Assembly (NCBI GenBank): GCA_964383495.1
Contig: CAYLHG010000006.1
Coordinates: 1 to 64,000, forward strand
Length of the DNA: 64,000 nt
Reading direction: 5' to 3'
From: CAWKDC01 sp964383495
GTDB lineage: Bacteria; Pseudomonadota; Gammaproteobacteria; JABCZS01
The notes beneath the pieces were generated by a model that was not told the DNA's origin, did not search any database, and worked only from the letters and a program-made list of their open reading frames with translations. This document shows, piece after piece, positions 48,533 through 56,907 of this stretch. The number at the start of each line of letters is the position of its first letter. Position 1 is the first letter of the stretch. A program made the position numbers and the translations under genes.

Positions 48533-48809
48533 AGATACAATACGTATTCAGCTGTTGGGCAAGCCTTATACCATGGCTTGCTCAACGGAAGAAACGTTAC
48601 GTCTGAAAGCAGCTGCGCAATATGTGGATGAAAAAGTCCGCTTACTAGCAGCAACCCATCGAGGCCTTCCTACGGAAAGAATGGCAGTGATGGTGGCTTT
48701 AGAGCTTTCACATGAACTGCTCATTCACCGCGGTGAGTTATCAGTTTACAAAGAAAGTTTGGAAGCCAAGATGAAAGCATTAACGGCGGCGTTGGATGAG
48801 GCGCTGTGA
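48519..48809 (+). CDS. zapA: ZapA, cell division protein
   Basis: A 96-residue protein that bundles FtsZ filaments at mid-cell. Family signs are the N-terminal IRIQLLGKPYTMACSTEE, then LKAAAQYVDEKVRLL, and a C-terminal coiled coil. The ATG at 48519 overlaps the previous gene by 14 bp; a TTG two codons earlier is an alternative. Gene order zapB-like-zapA-6S RNA-fthC is the classical one. Confidence 0.9.
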   Translation: MSLNKDTIRIQLLGKPYTMACSTEETLRLKAAAQYVDEKVRLLAATHRGLPTERMAVMVALELSHELLIHRGELSVYKESLEAKMKALTAALDEAL

Positions 48810-48874
48810 TACCGTACCGTATGCCAAAACCTCTGCATATTGTGGCTATACGGTTGTTAATGAGTAAACGCTCC

Positions 48875-49061
48875 CTTGAATAGGGCGCACATTGGCAAGC
48901 TGGGTGTCTTGAGCCGATTCTCGCAGACCCAGGGAACATGATCCCTGTTGCTGTTGTGCAAGCCGTGCTTGACTCGGAAGCCTGATGCAACATATCTCTT
49001 CCCACCTTGAACCTTGTGGTTCAAGACAGAAGCTTGTGTATCAGTGTGCGCCCTATTCGAT
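48875..49061 (+). ncRNA. ssrS: 6S RNA
   Basis: Located between zapA and fthC, the conserved site of ssrS. The ends form the closing stem: TGAATAGGGCGCAC near 48877-48890 pairs with GTGCGCCCTATTCGA at 49045-49059. About 187 nt, close to the 184 nt of E. coli, with a largely self-complementary interior containing a central bulge region. 6S RNA mimics an open promoter and sequesters the sigma-70 holoenzyme in stationary phase. It is likely processed from the zapA-fthC region or made from its own promoter; no clear promoter is seen. Exact ends are approximate. Confidence 0.9.
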
Positions 49062-49073
49062 GGAACTTTAATT

Positions 49074-49646
49074 ATGCGTCGCTCAATCTCTCTCCGCCGC
49101 CAGGCATTATCCTCAACAGAAGTCGCTACTCACAGCGACGCTATCATCCAAAAATTATGTGACTCTTCACTTATCCAAGGCAACCATATTGCTATTTATT
49201 TTTCTTTCCGCCAAGAAGTAATGGCTGAAAAATTACTCCCATGGTTATTCGAACATCAAAAACATGTTTATTTACCTGTCGTAAACGCACATACTCGGTT
49301 ATTACATTTTGCACGCTACACACCTGAAAGCCCTCTCGCCCCTAACCGATTTGGCATTTTGGAGCCTCTGCCGCCGTTCAGTCTGTGCCCGCCTCCCGAC
49401 CTCGATACAGTCATTACGCCGTTGGTTGCTTTTACCGACCGTTGTGAACGCTTAGGCACGGGGGCAGGCTACTACGATGCCACGTTCGCCTTTTTAAACC
49501 AAGCTCCGCGCCCTACTCGCCCTATTTTAATAGGGCTGGGCTATGCTTTCCAACAAGCGCCACACCTCTCTCAAAAACCCCATGATATTCCTTTGAATTA
49601 TGTGATCACAGAAAATAGTATCTTCAAACGCTCTTCGTCACCCTGA
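49074..49646 (+). CDS. fthC: 5-formyltetrahydrofolate cyclo-ligase
   Basis: A 190-residue enzyme (YgfA/MTHFS) converting 5-formyl-THF to 5,10-methenyl-THF with ATP. The start at 49074 (MRRSISLRRQAL) leaves the upstream in-frame stretch to 6S RNA. Family motifs are IAIYFSFRQEV, NRFGILEP, DTVITPLVAF and the nucleotide-binding RLGTGAGYYDATFA. It directly follows 6S RNA, as ygfA does in E. coli, where the two are cotranscribed. Confidence 0.93.
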   Translation: MRRSISLRRQALSSTEVATHSDAIIQKLCDSSLIQGNHIAIYFSFRQEVMAEKLLPWLFEHQKHVYLPVVNAHTRLLHFARYTPESPLAPNRFGILEPLPPFSLCPPPDLDTVITPLVAFTDRCERLGTGAGYYDATFAFLNQAPRPTRPILIGLGYAFQQAPHLSQKPHDIPLNYVITENSIFKRSSSP

Positions 49647-49652
49647 TAAAAT

Positions 49653-49668
49653 AGAACTTACGCAAAAT
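49653..49668 (+). repeat. Solitary end of the ACTTACGCAAAA inverted-repeat element
   Basis: AGAACTTACGCAAAAT differs at one base from the left terminal repeat of the element at 58498-58650. No matching right end lies nearby, so this looks like a remnant, or a chance match to a 16-bp motif. It borders the decayed ATPase gene. Confidence 0.5.
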
Positions 49669-49731
49669 TGATTTTCTTGAAAAATAGAGTGTACTCCATA
49701 AATGGCAGCCTTTTCCGGGACATAGTCTATT

Positions 49732-50097
49732 ATGTTGAGAAGAGCGCTACAACCACCTGATAACCATGGTTTTTTCTTGTTTGGCGCTCGAGATACGGGA
49801 AAAAGTACCCTTATTGGGGAACAGTTTGATATCCAAAAAGCCCTTTGGATTAATTTACTGGATCTTGATCAAGGAGAACAATTTATGTGAGAACCTAACT
49901 TGCTTTATGCCATGGTAAAGCAATTGCCTAAGCATATTACGCATGTTGTCATTGATGAAATTCAAAAAATTCCTATTGGACGATTTGCCTCAAGCACAAG
50001 CCATGATTTTATCTCAGGACAAGCAACCTAAATTATTTGGGAGCATTCAAGCATTCCCCCGGGATCTCGGAATCAAAGAAATATGTAAAAGTCAAAA
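49732..50097 (+). pseudogene. Remnant of an AAA_14/DUF4143-type ATPase gene
   Basis: The first frame starts MLRRALQPPDNHG and keeps a Walker A loop FLFGARDTGKSTLI. It hits an in-frame TGA at the codon after EQFM, then continues EPNLLYAMVKQLPKHITHVV with Walker B VVIDEIQKIP. About 49975 the reading frame shifts, and a segment matching the family C-terminus follows (SQDKQPKLFGSIQAF, GIKEI). In intact relatives about 300 residues separate these parts, so there is a nonsense codon plus a large internal deletion with a frame change. The end is cut by the palindrome at 50098. The family is frequent in intracellular bacteria; its function is unclear. Confidence 0.8.
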
Positions 50098-50166
50098 CTG
50101 CATAGGGCCAGATACATATTGCACTCAGTAGAGGCTGAAGTGCAATATGTATCTGGCCCTATGCAG
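50098..50166. repeat. Perfect 28-bp inverted repeat (long hairpin)
   Basis: The left arm (50098-50125, beginning CTGCATAGGGCC) and right arm (50139-50166, ending GGCCCTATGCAG) are exact reverse complements. They are separated by 13 bp that can extend the stem by CAG/CTG past one bulged A, leaving the loop TAGAGG. No T-tract follows, so it is not an ordinary terminator. It interrupts the end of the decayed ATPase gene. Confidence 0.9.
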
Positions 50167-50270
50167 CACCACCACCTTTTCCCTTGAAAAGGGAAAGATG
50201 AAATCATGTTTATAAATCAGCGTAGTAGCCAAGCATGCGGCGTGCTAGCAGCACTTTTTCGGGGTATTGA

Positions 50271-50299
50271 TTGAATATCCTATTTTAAGCTGGTAAAGT
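50271..50299 (+). promoter_or_regulatory. Promoter of the first LRR-like/4-TM gene
   Basis: TTGAAT, 17-bp spacer ending CTGG, then TAAAGT; the -10 lies 34 bp before the ATG at 50333. Nearly the same arrangement precedes the paralog at 51370. Confidence 0.6.
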
Positions 50300-50332
50300 G
50301 AGTAACCGTGGCTACTCATGTGAGGCGCAGTT

Positions 50333-51295
50333 ATGGGGTGGAATGAGTGTACTCTTTTGATAGAGGAGAATGGCGAGAGCTTACTGCTCAAACCGAACCA
50401 GATACCAGGGCACATACGTAGCAGCAAACCCGAGTACTCTTTCGACCTCTTGACTTCTCCTCTTCACGACTCCCTCAAAAAGATTGTAGTTAAAAGGATC
50501 TGTGAAGATGGGGAGACAGGCAGCCTCAAGCCTATTTCAGAGTCCCTGATGACTCAGCTTTGTAAATTCATTAAGGAAAAGCAGGGCATCACATCGATAG
50601 CGTTCGAAGGCCCTTTTTTAGTGTCTGAGCTGGGCCTCATTCGTGAAGCCCTTAAAGATAGGAAGCCGGCGCTCAGCAGCATTAATTTTGATAAAGTCAC
50701 TGCTCTTGACACCTTTACCACGAATAATGGCATAGGCTTAACTTCCCGGAATCAATATTCCACAAAAGCCTCTCCTTCTACAGAACAGCGCGAACCAACA
50801 GCAACAACCTCCTCTGAAACTCGCACGAGTAGTAGCTCAGAAGCTCCTGACACTAACACTACCCAGGCAAACTTCTTGAGTAAAGACAACATCAGTCAAA
50901 AAGATACCCTCTCATTTGTCCTTTTGATTGTTACCAGCATAAACGCGATTGCAATATTAATCTTTGAGCAAGAAGGATTCTTTTCTGATACGCCTTTTGG
51001 ACAGGAAGAAAGAGCAGATTTGTATTTGGGCGGGCTTTTGAGCGCAATTGCGTTTTCAGGGTTAGGCATTGCTTCATCCTCTCCGAAGATAAATTCTATG
51101 GCTACAATAGGCATGCTGATTTTACTATCCAGTGTAGTTTGGACGCTTGTAGATTACGCTGATACTCTTCCAGAAACAGCGTCAGATTTAACGAAAGGTC
51201 TTTTCTTCGGCAGTTACGCTTTATTGGGTAGCCTCGCTGCATACCAAGCATTTGACCGCCGCAAGGATGCCATGCCAACGCTGCATCAGCCTTAA
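50333..51295 (+). CDS. LRR-like protein with four C-terminal membrane helices, paralog A
   Basis: A 320-residue protein I do not recognise. The N-terminal half has a segment reminiscent of one or two leucine-rich-repeat units (FIKEKQGITSIAFEGPFL then ALSSINFDKV). A Ser/Thr-rich, low-complexity linker follows (about residues 150-190). The C-terminal third has four hydrophobic helices (about 196-216, 232-252, 258-278 and 288-306). GAGG precedes the ATG. It is paralogous to the next gene: the same order of parts and matching segments such as SSVVWTLVDYADTLPETAS against ASAVWAFVDYDTISETAS. No signal peptide. Function unknown; the layout resembles membrane-targeted effectors, which is inference. 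Confidence 0.7.
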   Translation: MGWNECTLLIEENGESLLLKPNQIPGHIRSSKPEYSFDLLTSPLHDSLKKIVVKRICEDGETGSLKPISESLMTQLCKFIKEKQGITSIAFEGPFLVSELGLIREALKDRKPALSSINFDKVTALDTFTTNNGIGLTSRNQYSTKASPSTEQREPTATTSSETRTSSSSEAPDTNTTQANFLSKDNISQKDTLSFVLLIVTSINAIAILIFEQEGFFSDTPFGQEERADLYLGGLLSAIAFSGLGIASSSPKINSMATIGMLILLSSVVWTLVDYADTLPETASDLTKGLFFGSYALLGSLAAYQAFDRRKDAMPTLHQP

Positions 51296-51310
51296 GCGCT
51301 CGTACTTTAT

Positions 51311-51339
51311 TTGAGTCTCATGGTGTAACCTGGTAAAAT
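51311..51339 (+). promoter_or_regulatory. Promoter of the second LRR-like/4-TM gene
   Basis: TTGAGT, 17-bp spacer ending CCTGG, then TAAAAT; the -10 lies 30 bp before the ATG at 51370. It shares CTGGTAAA with the promoter at 50271-50299. Confidence 0.65.
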
Positions 51340-51369
51340 AGCTAGGTTATCAAAAAAGAGGGGAAGAAT

Positions 51370-52386
51370 ATGGACACGTATATTGTTACCCTAGAGAACG
51401 ATGGCAATATATCAATAGAAGCACCCATAGGAGTAACAACAATCTACTCCTCCCTCCAAGCCCAAGAAGCTTTTAAGCAATTAGACGACAGCAAACCCAC
51501 AAAAATTGTAATTAACAGCATAAGGACGCCAGCCTCCTTAGGCTCTACTCCCAACCCACAGCTACAACAGCTCAGTGAATTCATCAAACAAAATCAGACA
51601 ATGACATCCATAAGGTTCCAAGGCAGTTTTTTGTGGGCTGAACTAATCCCCATTTGCACATCCCTTAATGGTAATAACAGACTCACTACCATTGCTTTTG
51701 ATGAAAACATCGCCAACTCTACTTCTTACGGTTACGACCCATCTCCATCCGCGAATACAGGCTATTACATAAGGAACCGGGGCACCCAGGGACATTATAC
51801 CCTCTGCCTTTTCGTTAAAGGTGAAGGTGAAAATGAAGATAAATGGATTTATGTCGAAGATAGAAATCGTGGGCTTGCGCCCCCCTCCTCTAGCCTACCC
51901 GACCAAAACAACGCTCATTTACCCGCAGCACTTCAGTGGGTCAATGCACTTACGATGCTGTTCGTGGTTGTTGATATGATTCTGGCGGGGTATCTCGAAA
52001 TAGAGGCAAATGATTCCGACTCCTACTCTGCGGCAGAGATTCCGCGAGTAATCTTTTCAACTGTGGGGTTCCTTACGTTTTATTGCGGCTGCCTTACGCT
52101 TGCTGATCAAAACGCCACTCCTCCCAGCCCGATTAGTAAGCTTTCCTCTCCTTTAATTCCCATGCAAATAGCACGATCTGTAATAATATTAGGCGCGCTA
52201 AGCCTGCTGGCAAGCGCCGTTTGGGCTTTTGTAGACTATGATACGATTTCAGAAACAGCATCGCCGCTCGAAAAAGATCTTTTTATTAGCAACTATTCAG
52301 TGTTAGGATTTTGTGCCGCATGGCAAGCGGTTAACCAAAGCGTGACTCTCAGCAAAGAGTGGAAATCTCCCTCGATCACACCGTAA
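51370..52386 (+). CDS. LRR-like protein with four C-terminal membrane helices, paralog B
   Basis: A 338-residue paralog of the preceding gene. The N-terminal region has FIKQNQTMTSIRFQGSFL and NRLTTIAFDENI, aligning with the repeat-like units of paralog A. A polar, Pro/Asn-rich linker follows, then four hydrophobic helices from about residue 190 to 325 (for example WVNALTMLFVVVDMILAGYL and SVIILGALSLLASAVWAFV). GAGGGG lies about 8 bp before the ATG. Divergence is high outside these blocks, so the duplication is not recent. Function unknown. Confidence 0.72.
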   Translation: MDTYIVTLENDGNISIEAPIGVTTIYSSLQAQEAFKQLDDSKPTKIVINSIRTPASLGSTPNPQLQQLSEFIKQNQTMTSIRFQGSFLWAELIPICTSLNGNNRLTTIAFDENIANSTSYGYDPSPSANTGYYIRNRGTQGHYTLCLFVKGEGENEDKWIYVEDRNRGLAPPSSSLPDQNNAHLPAALQWVNALTMLFVVVDMILAGYLEIEANDSDSYSAAEIPRVIFSTVGFLTFYCGCLTLADQNATPPSPISKLSSPLIPMQIARSVIILGALSLLASAVWAFVDYDTISETASPLEKDLFISNYSVLGFCAAWQAVNQSVTLSKEWKSPSITP

Positions 52387-52466
52387 ACATTTGCTGAAAA
52401 CAGTTGCAAGCGCTGCAGCGTCACTAGATATGCTACGGTTCAGGGCAAGACTAATTTATTGGAAAG

Positions 52467-52495
52467 TTGACTTTATTTTACCGGTCTGTTTTAAT
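52467..52495 (+). promoter_or_regulatory. Promoter of the secreted-protein gene
   Basis: TTGACT and TTTAAT are separated by 17 bp, with the -10 about 33 bp before the ATG at 52529. Confidence 0.5.
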
Positions 52496-52528
52496 ACTTA
52501 TTCATCTCTCTCCTGGAGGAACATGGTC

Positions 52529-53632
52529 ATGATAAAAAAGATAATAGTTATATTGGTATGCTACTTTGCTGCACTGCCGTTATTTGCTGAAGACACCGTG
52601 ATCAGTGCAATGGCGGGTGCTACTGCGATCAAGCGCCTTCCGTTAGGACCTGATGCAATCGTGATGAAAGATGCCCAAGGCAATGACGCGTTAGTGGTAT
52701 TTTACCGTTTACACGGAGACAAGCAACAGGCAGGTTTCATTGTGGCCAGGACCGCAGCGCCCGACAGTGGGGTCTTACTTTGGGATGAACAAAATTATGT
52801 GCTGAAAACCAGCGCGTTAAGGGCGGGAGGCTTTTCGCCAGCACCTGTGCTATTAGAGGATAGGCTATATTTATTCGGCAGAGAACAAAAAAATAACGAA
52901 GGGCGAGATATCCTTTACAATTCTTTCGCTAACCTAGACGATCTCATAGAACATACTGAAGGCAAATCTGGCAATCATCCCTTTACTGATTTAGGCATTA
53001 AAGGACACAAAGATTTTGGCCATTTATCTGCAGCAGTGGTCGATGACTCTATTTTGTTGGCGTATTATGCAAAAGACAAAAAAACTGAAAAAAGACCATT
53101 TTCTTCTTCTCGTTGTACCGTGCAATCTGAGGGCAAACTATCTTGCAAAGCAGCAGGTATGTCTGATGAAAAATATGATGATCCGACGGCATTAGCGCAA
53201 GCGACGATTAATGGAGTAACTGAAACATTCTTAATGGTCAGAAATCAACATACACTTATGGATCTCTACCAATTTAACCCCTTCAATAATACATGGTCTT
53301 CATTGTATAGCGTGCCTAACGTGCAGCTGCCTGATTTGCCTGTGAGCACGCTTGAGTTGGATGATATGTTACATGTATATTACCAAGAACCAGATTCAGG
53401 TCCTCATAGCAGTATGGTGACAAAAACCGCCGCATTTTTAAGTGAAATATTAAGTAGCAACATCGTTTGGAAAGCGCCGGACATATCTAAGCATAGAACG
53501 GGCACATCGGTCAAACCAATTGCTTTCAAAGGTCGGATATATGTTTTTTACCAACGGGTTTACAGCGCTGACAGCTATTTGGAGCCGCACCCCGCTAGCG
53601 AGCTTTGGTATTTTAGTGATACGGTTCTTTGA
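52529..53632 (+). CDS. Secreted protein of unknown function, possible beta-propeller
   Basis: A 367-residue exported protein. The ATG at 52529 is preferred because GGAGG lies 9 bp before it and it begins a signal peptide (MIKKIIVILVCYFAALPLFA, cleavage after LFA). The mature part has several spaced strands of the type LEDRLYLFGREQ, ELDDMLHVYYQEP and FKGRIYVFYQRV, each a turn followed by an aromatic-rich strand, as in the blades of lectin- or sialidase-like propellers. No catalytic motif is recognised. Two cysteines (about residues 190-206) could form a disulfide. It would act in the periplasm or outside the cell. Confidence 0.68.
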   Translation: MIKKIIVILVCYFAALPLFAEDTVISAMAGATAIKRLPLGPDAIVMKDAQGNDALVVFYRLHGDKQQAGFIVARTAAPDSGVLLWDEQNYVLKTSALRAGGFSPAPVLLEDRLYLFGREQKNNEGRDILYNSFANLDDLIEHTEGKSGNHPFTDLGIKGHKDFGHLSAAVVDDSILLAYYAKDKKTEKRPFSSSRCTVQSEGKLSCKAAGMSDEKYDDPTALAQATINGVTETFLMVRNQHTLMDLYQFNPFNNTWSSLYSVPNVQLPDLPVSTLELDDMLHVYYQEPDSGPHSSMVTKTAAFLSEILSSNIVWKAPDISKHRTGTSVKPIAFKGRIYVFYQRVYSADSYLEPHPASELWYFSDTVL

Positions 53633-53695
53633 GTGCTCTTAGGATAGTCGTTTAGAAGGTCTATTACTTGTAGGGAATGATCGCGGCTACTACAA

Positions 53696-54823
53696 TTAAT
53701 ACTTCTTCGTCACATTTTCCCAAAGTTGTATCCTAGGTTCGTGCTTAGCTGGATTAGCCTTTAAACTCTCTCTCAAAGATTCTAGAAACGCCCGCTGGCT
53801 ACTATCTAAATTAGCCGGCGTTTCTAAAACGACTCGGCATAATAAATCACCCATTTGGTGGCTACGCAACGCTTTCACACCTTGCCCGCGCAAACGAAAT
53901 ACTTTTCCTGTTTGTGTTTCTGGCGGAATTTTTAACTTCACGTGACTATGCAATGTCGGCACATCTACCTCGCCGCCCAATGCTGCCGTTACAAAACCAA
54001 TCGGTACTTCACAATGTAAATTATTTCCATCACGTTCAAAAACGGGATGCGGTGTTACATGCACTTCTACATATAAATCGCCGGCTGGTCCGCCATTTAA
54101 GCCTGTCTCGCCCTCGCCTGTCAAACGCACACGATCACCATTATCAACTCCTGCCGGGATTTTAACAGACAATGTTTTGGTTTCACGCACCCGCCCTTGC
54201 CCCTTACAACCAGAGCACGGATCAGCAATGATTTTGCCTTCGCCATGACAATGCGGACATGTTTGTGTCACTGCAAAAAAACCTTGTTGCATACGCACTT
54301 GGCCAGCACCTCTACAGGTATCACATGTTTTTTTAGAAGAACCTGGCTTTGCACCCGAACCACTGCACAATTTACATGCTGCTAATGTAGGCACTCTGAT
54401 TTCTTGCGTTACGCCGTTTACAGCTTGTTCCAATGTCAGCACTAAATCGTACTTAAGATCATGCCCTCGCGCTGCGCGGCTACTGCCACCTCGCGCACCA
54501 TGGGGCCCACCAGCGCCACCGAAAATATCGCCAAAAATGTCGCCGAAAATATCTTCAAAACCACCAAAGCCTGCACCGCCAGGCCCGGCGCCACCGCCTT
54601 GAACACCTGCATGACCAAATTGATCATACGCAGCGCGCTTTTGAGGATCAGATAAAACAGAATAGGCTTCTTGGCATTCTTGGAATTTTGCTTTTGCGGT
54701 TTCATCATCTGCATTGCGATCAGGATGATATTTCATCGCTAAGCGACGGTACGCTTTTTTGATGTCTTCAGGGGAGGTGTTGCGGTCAATGCCGAGCACT
54801 TCGTAATAATCTCTTTTTGACAT
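53696..54823 (-). CDS. dnaJ: DnaJ (Hsp40) co-chaperone
   Basis: A 375-residue co-chaperone that delivers substrates to DnaK and stimulates its ATPase. The ATG at 54823 (MSKRDYYEVLGID) is chosen by homology and GAGGTG before it; the frame is open 19 codons further upstream. Domains are the J domain with YHPDRN, a G/F-rich linker (GGAGPGGAGFGGFEDIFGDI), four zinc-finger repeats (CKLCSGSG, CDTCRGAG, CPHCHGEG, CSGCKGQG), and the C-terminal substrate domains. It follows dnaK after 69 bp containing a strong hairpin. Confidence 0.97.
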   Translation of the reverse strand: MSKRDYYEVLGIDRNTSPEDIKKAYRRLAMKYHPDRNADDETAKAKFQECQEAYSVLSDPQKRAAYDQFGHAGVQGGGAGPGGAGFGGFEDIFGDIFGDIFGGAGGPHGARGGSSRAARGHDLKYDLVLTLEQAVNGVTQEIRVPTLAACKLCSGSGAKPGSSKKTCDTCRGAGQVRMQQGFFAVTQTCPHCHGEGKIIADPCSGCKGQGRVRETKTLSVKIPAGVDNGDRVRLTGEGETGLNGGPAGDLYVEVHVTPHPVFERDGNNLHCEVPIGFVTAALGGEVDVPTLHSHVKLKIPPETQTGKVFRLRGQGVKALRSHQMGDLLCRVVLETPANLDSSQRAFLESLRESLKANPAKHEPRIQLWENVTKKY

Positions 54824-54850
54824 GCAACACCTCGACAGAAAACCCCACGT

Positions 54851-54877
54851 ATACACGCCCCTACAAGGGGCGCGTAT
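54851..54877. promoter_or_regulatory. Hairpin between dnaK and dnaJ
   Basis: ATACACGCCCCT pairs with AGGGGCGCGTAT around a 3-nt loop (12-bp stem with one mismatch or wobble). With no T-tract it is more likely an mRNA-stability or processing element that sets the dnaK:dnaJ ratio than a terminator. Confidence 0.6.
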
Positions 54878-54892
54878 CACAGGAGGCGCATC

Positions 54893-56851
54893 TTACTGCT
54901 TCTTATCCTTCACTTCTTCAAACTCCGCATCCACTGCATCACCATCACCGCTTGCAGCACCTGCAGTATCTTGGCCAGCATCTGCTGCGCCGGCAGCACC
55001 CGCGCCACCCGCTGCGTAAAGTTTCTCAGCCATTTTACCAGAAGCATCTGTCAACGTTTGAAGTTTTGCTTCAATTAACGATTTATCATCAGATTTTATC
55101 GCTTCTTTCAGCTCATTAATCGCTGCTTCAATGGTTGTACGCTCATCAGCAGATACTTTATCGCCCGCCTCTTTCATGGATTTCGTCACAGAGTGAATCA
55201 TTGCATCCGCTTGGTTACGTGTTTCCACTAAGGCTTTAAACTTCTCATCTTCAGCAGCGTGAAGCTCTGCTTCTTTCACCATTTTCTGAATTTCTTCATC
55301 AGATAAACCACTGGATGCACGAATTACAATCGATTGCTGTTTGCCCGTTGCTTTATCTTTAGCAGATACATTCAAAATACCATTGGCATCAATATCAAAT
55401 GTTACTTCAACTTGAGGAACGCCACGCGGCGCAGGCGGAATATCACTCAGATCAAAACGTCCTAATGATTTATTGCCTTCTGCATTTGCACGCTCACGCT
55501 CGCCTTGCACAACATGAACAGTTACCGCAGTTTGATTATCATCAGCCGTTGAAAACACTTGCGAGTGTTTTGTCGGAATCGTTGAATTTTTTTCAATCAA
55601 TTTCGTCAATACACCACCCATCGTTTCAATACCTAATGATAATGGTGTTACGTCTAATAAAAGAATATCTTTCACGCTACCGGACAATACACCTGCTTGA
55701 ATAGCAGCGCCAATCGCTACTGCTTCATCAGGGTTCACATCACGACGTGCTTCTTTACCAAAAATTTGCTTCACCGCTTCTTGCACTTTTGGCATACGCG
55801 TTTGTCCGCCCACCACAATCACATCACTGATTTTATCCGCTGTTAAACCAGAATCTTTCAATGCTGTTTTGCAAGGGTTAATCGTGCGCTCAATTAAATC
55901 TTCCACTAACGATTCTAATTTTGCGCGTGTCATCTTGATATTCAAATGCTTTGGCCCAGTGGCGTCAGCAGTAATGTAAGGCAAATTAACATCTGTTTGT
56001 TGCAAAGAAGATAATTCAATTTTCGCCTTTTCAGCAGCTTCTTTCAAACGTTGCAATGCCAGCGGATCATTGCGCAAATCAATCCCTTGTTCTTTCTTGA
56101 ATTCTTCCACTAAGAAATCAATGATACGCATATCGAAATCTTCACCACCTAAGAAAGTATCACCATTGGTGGCCAATACTTCAAATTGATGCTCGCCTTC
56201 CACTTCTGCAATTTCAATGATGGAAATATCAAACGTACCACCGCCCAAATCGTACACAGCAATTCTAGAATCACCCTTTGCTTTATCCATGCCATACGCC
56301 AATGCAGCGGCAGTGGGCTCGTTGATGATACGCTTTACTTCTAGCCCGGCAATACGCCCAGCGTCTTTGGTGGCTTGACGTTGAGAATCATTGAAGTAAG
56401 CAGGTACAGTGATCACTGCTTCAGTCACTTCTTCACCCAAATATTCTTCTGCTGTTTGCTTCATCTTGATCAATACTTCAGCAGATACTTGTGCAGGCGC
56501 TTTGGGTTCAGCAGGCTTGCCTTCAAGTTGCACCTCAACCCACGCATCGCCATTGTTCGCCGGGATGATTTTGTAAGGAACCATTTTGATGTCACGTTGC
56601 ACTACTTCGTCTTTAAAAGAACGGCCAATCAAACGCTTGATTGCATAAAACGTATTGGTTGGGTTAGTCACTGATTGACGTTTCGCAGGCGCGCCCACTA
56701 ATTTTTGACCATCTTTGGTGTAAGCAACGATAGAAGGTGTTGTTCTCATCCCTTCTGTGTTCGCAATCACGGTGACTTTGCCACCTTTATCTAATACCGC
56801 CACGCAAGAATTCGTGGTACCTAAGTCAATACCTATCACATGTTTAGCCAT
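54893..56851 (-). CDS. dnaK: DnaK (Hsp70) chaperone
   Basis: A 652-residue ATP-dependent chaperone. The start at 56851 (MAKHVIGIDLGTTNSC) follows GGAG; the frame stays open upstream but homology ends here. The nucleotide-binding domain contains GIDLGTTNS, VYDLGGGTFD and VVGGQTRMPKVQ. The linker is DVTPLSLGIE-preceded (DILLLDVTPLSLG). The C-terminal tail is Gly/Ala/Asp-rich and ends in the charged EEVKDKKQ. A second sigma-32 promoter lies between grpE and this gene. Confidence 0.97.
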   Translation of the reverse strand: MAKHVIGIDLGTTNSCVAVLDKGGKVTVIANTEGMRTTPSIVAYTKDGQKLVGAPAKRQSVTNPTNTFYAIKRLIGRSFKDEVVQRDIKMVPYKIIPANNGDAWVEVQLEGKPAEPKAPAQVSAEVLIKMKQTAEEYLGEEVTEAVITVPAYFNDSQRQATKDAGRIAGLEVKRIINEPTAAALAYGMDKAKGDSRIAVYDLGGGTFDISIIEIAEVEGEHQFEVLATNGDTFLGGEDFDMRIIDFLVEEFKKEQGIDLRNDPLALQRLKEAAEKAKIELSSLQQTDVNLPYITADATGPKHLNIKMTRAKLESLVEDLIERTINPCKTALKDSGLTADKISDVIVVGGQTRMPKVQEAVKQIFGKEARRDVNPDEAVAIGAAIQAGVLSGSVKDILLLDVTPLSLGIETMGGVLTKLIEKNSTIPTKHSQVFSTADDNQTAVTVHVVQGERERANAEGNKSLGRFDLSDIPPAPRGVPQVEVTFDIDANGILNVSAKDKATGKQQSIVIRASSGLSDEEIQKMVKEAELHAAEDEKFKALVETRNQADAMIHSVTKSMKEAGDKVSADERTTIEAAINELKEAIKSDDKSLIEAKLQTLTDASGKMAEKLYAAGGAGAAGAADAGQDTAGAASGDGDAVDAEFEEVKDKKQ

Positions 56852-56878
56852 CATTATTCTCCACTGTTGATGTTCAGG

Positions 56879-56906
56879 ATATGGGGGCGCTTTCGCGCTT
56901 TTCAAG
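56879..56906 (-). promoter_or_regulatory. Sigma-32 heat-shock promoter of dnaK
   Basis: On the minus strand, CTTGAAA, a 13-bp spacer and CCCCATAT match the sigma-32 consensus completely. It begins directly after the grpE stop and lies 28 bp before the dnaK ATG. The spacer is the self-complementary GCGC-GAAA-GCGC. Confidence 0.9.
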
Positions 56907-56907
56907 T

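Noticed and set aside
49014..49073. N-terminal extension of fthC into the 6S RNA gene
   Set aside because: The frame is open by chance; the conserved 6S stem covers it and the family start is MRRSISL.
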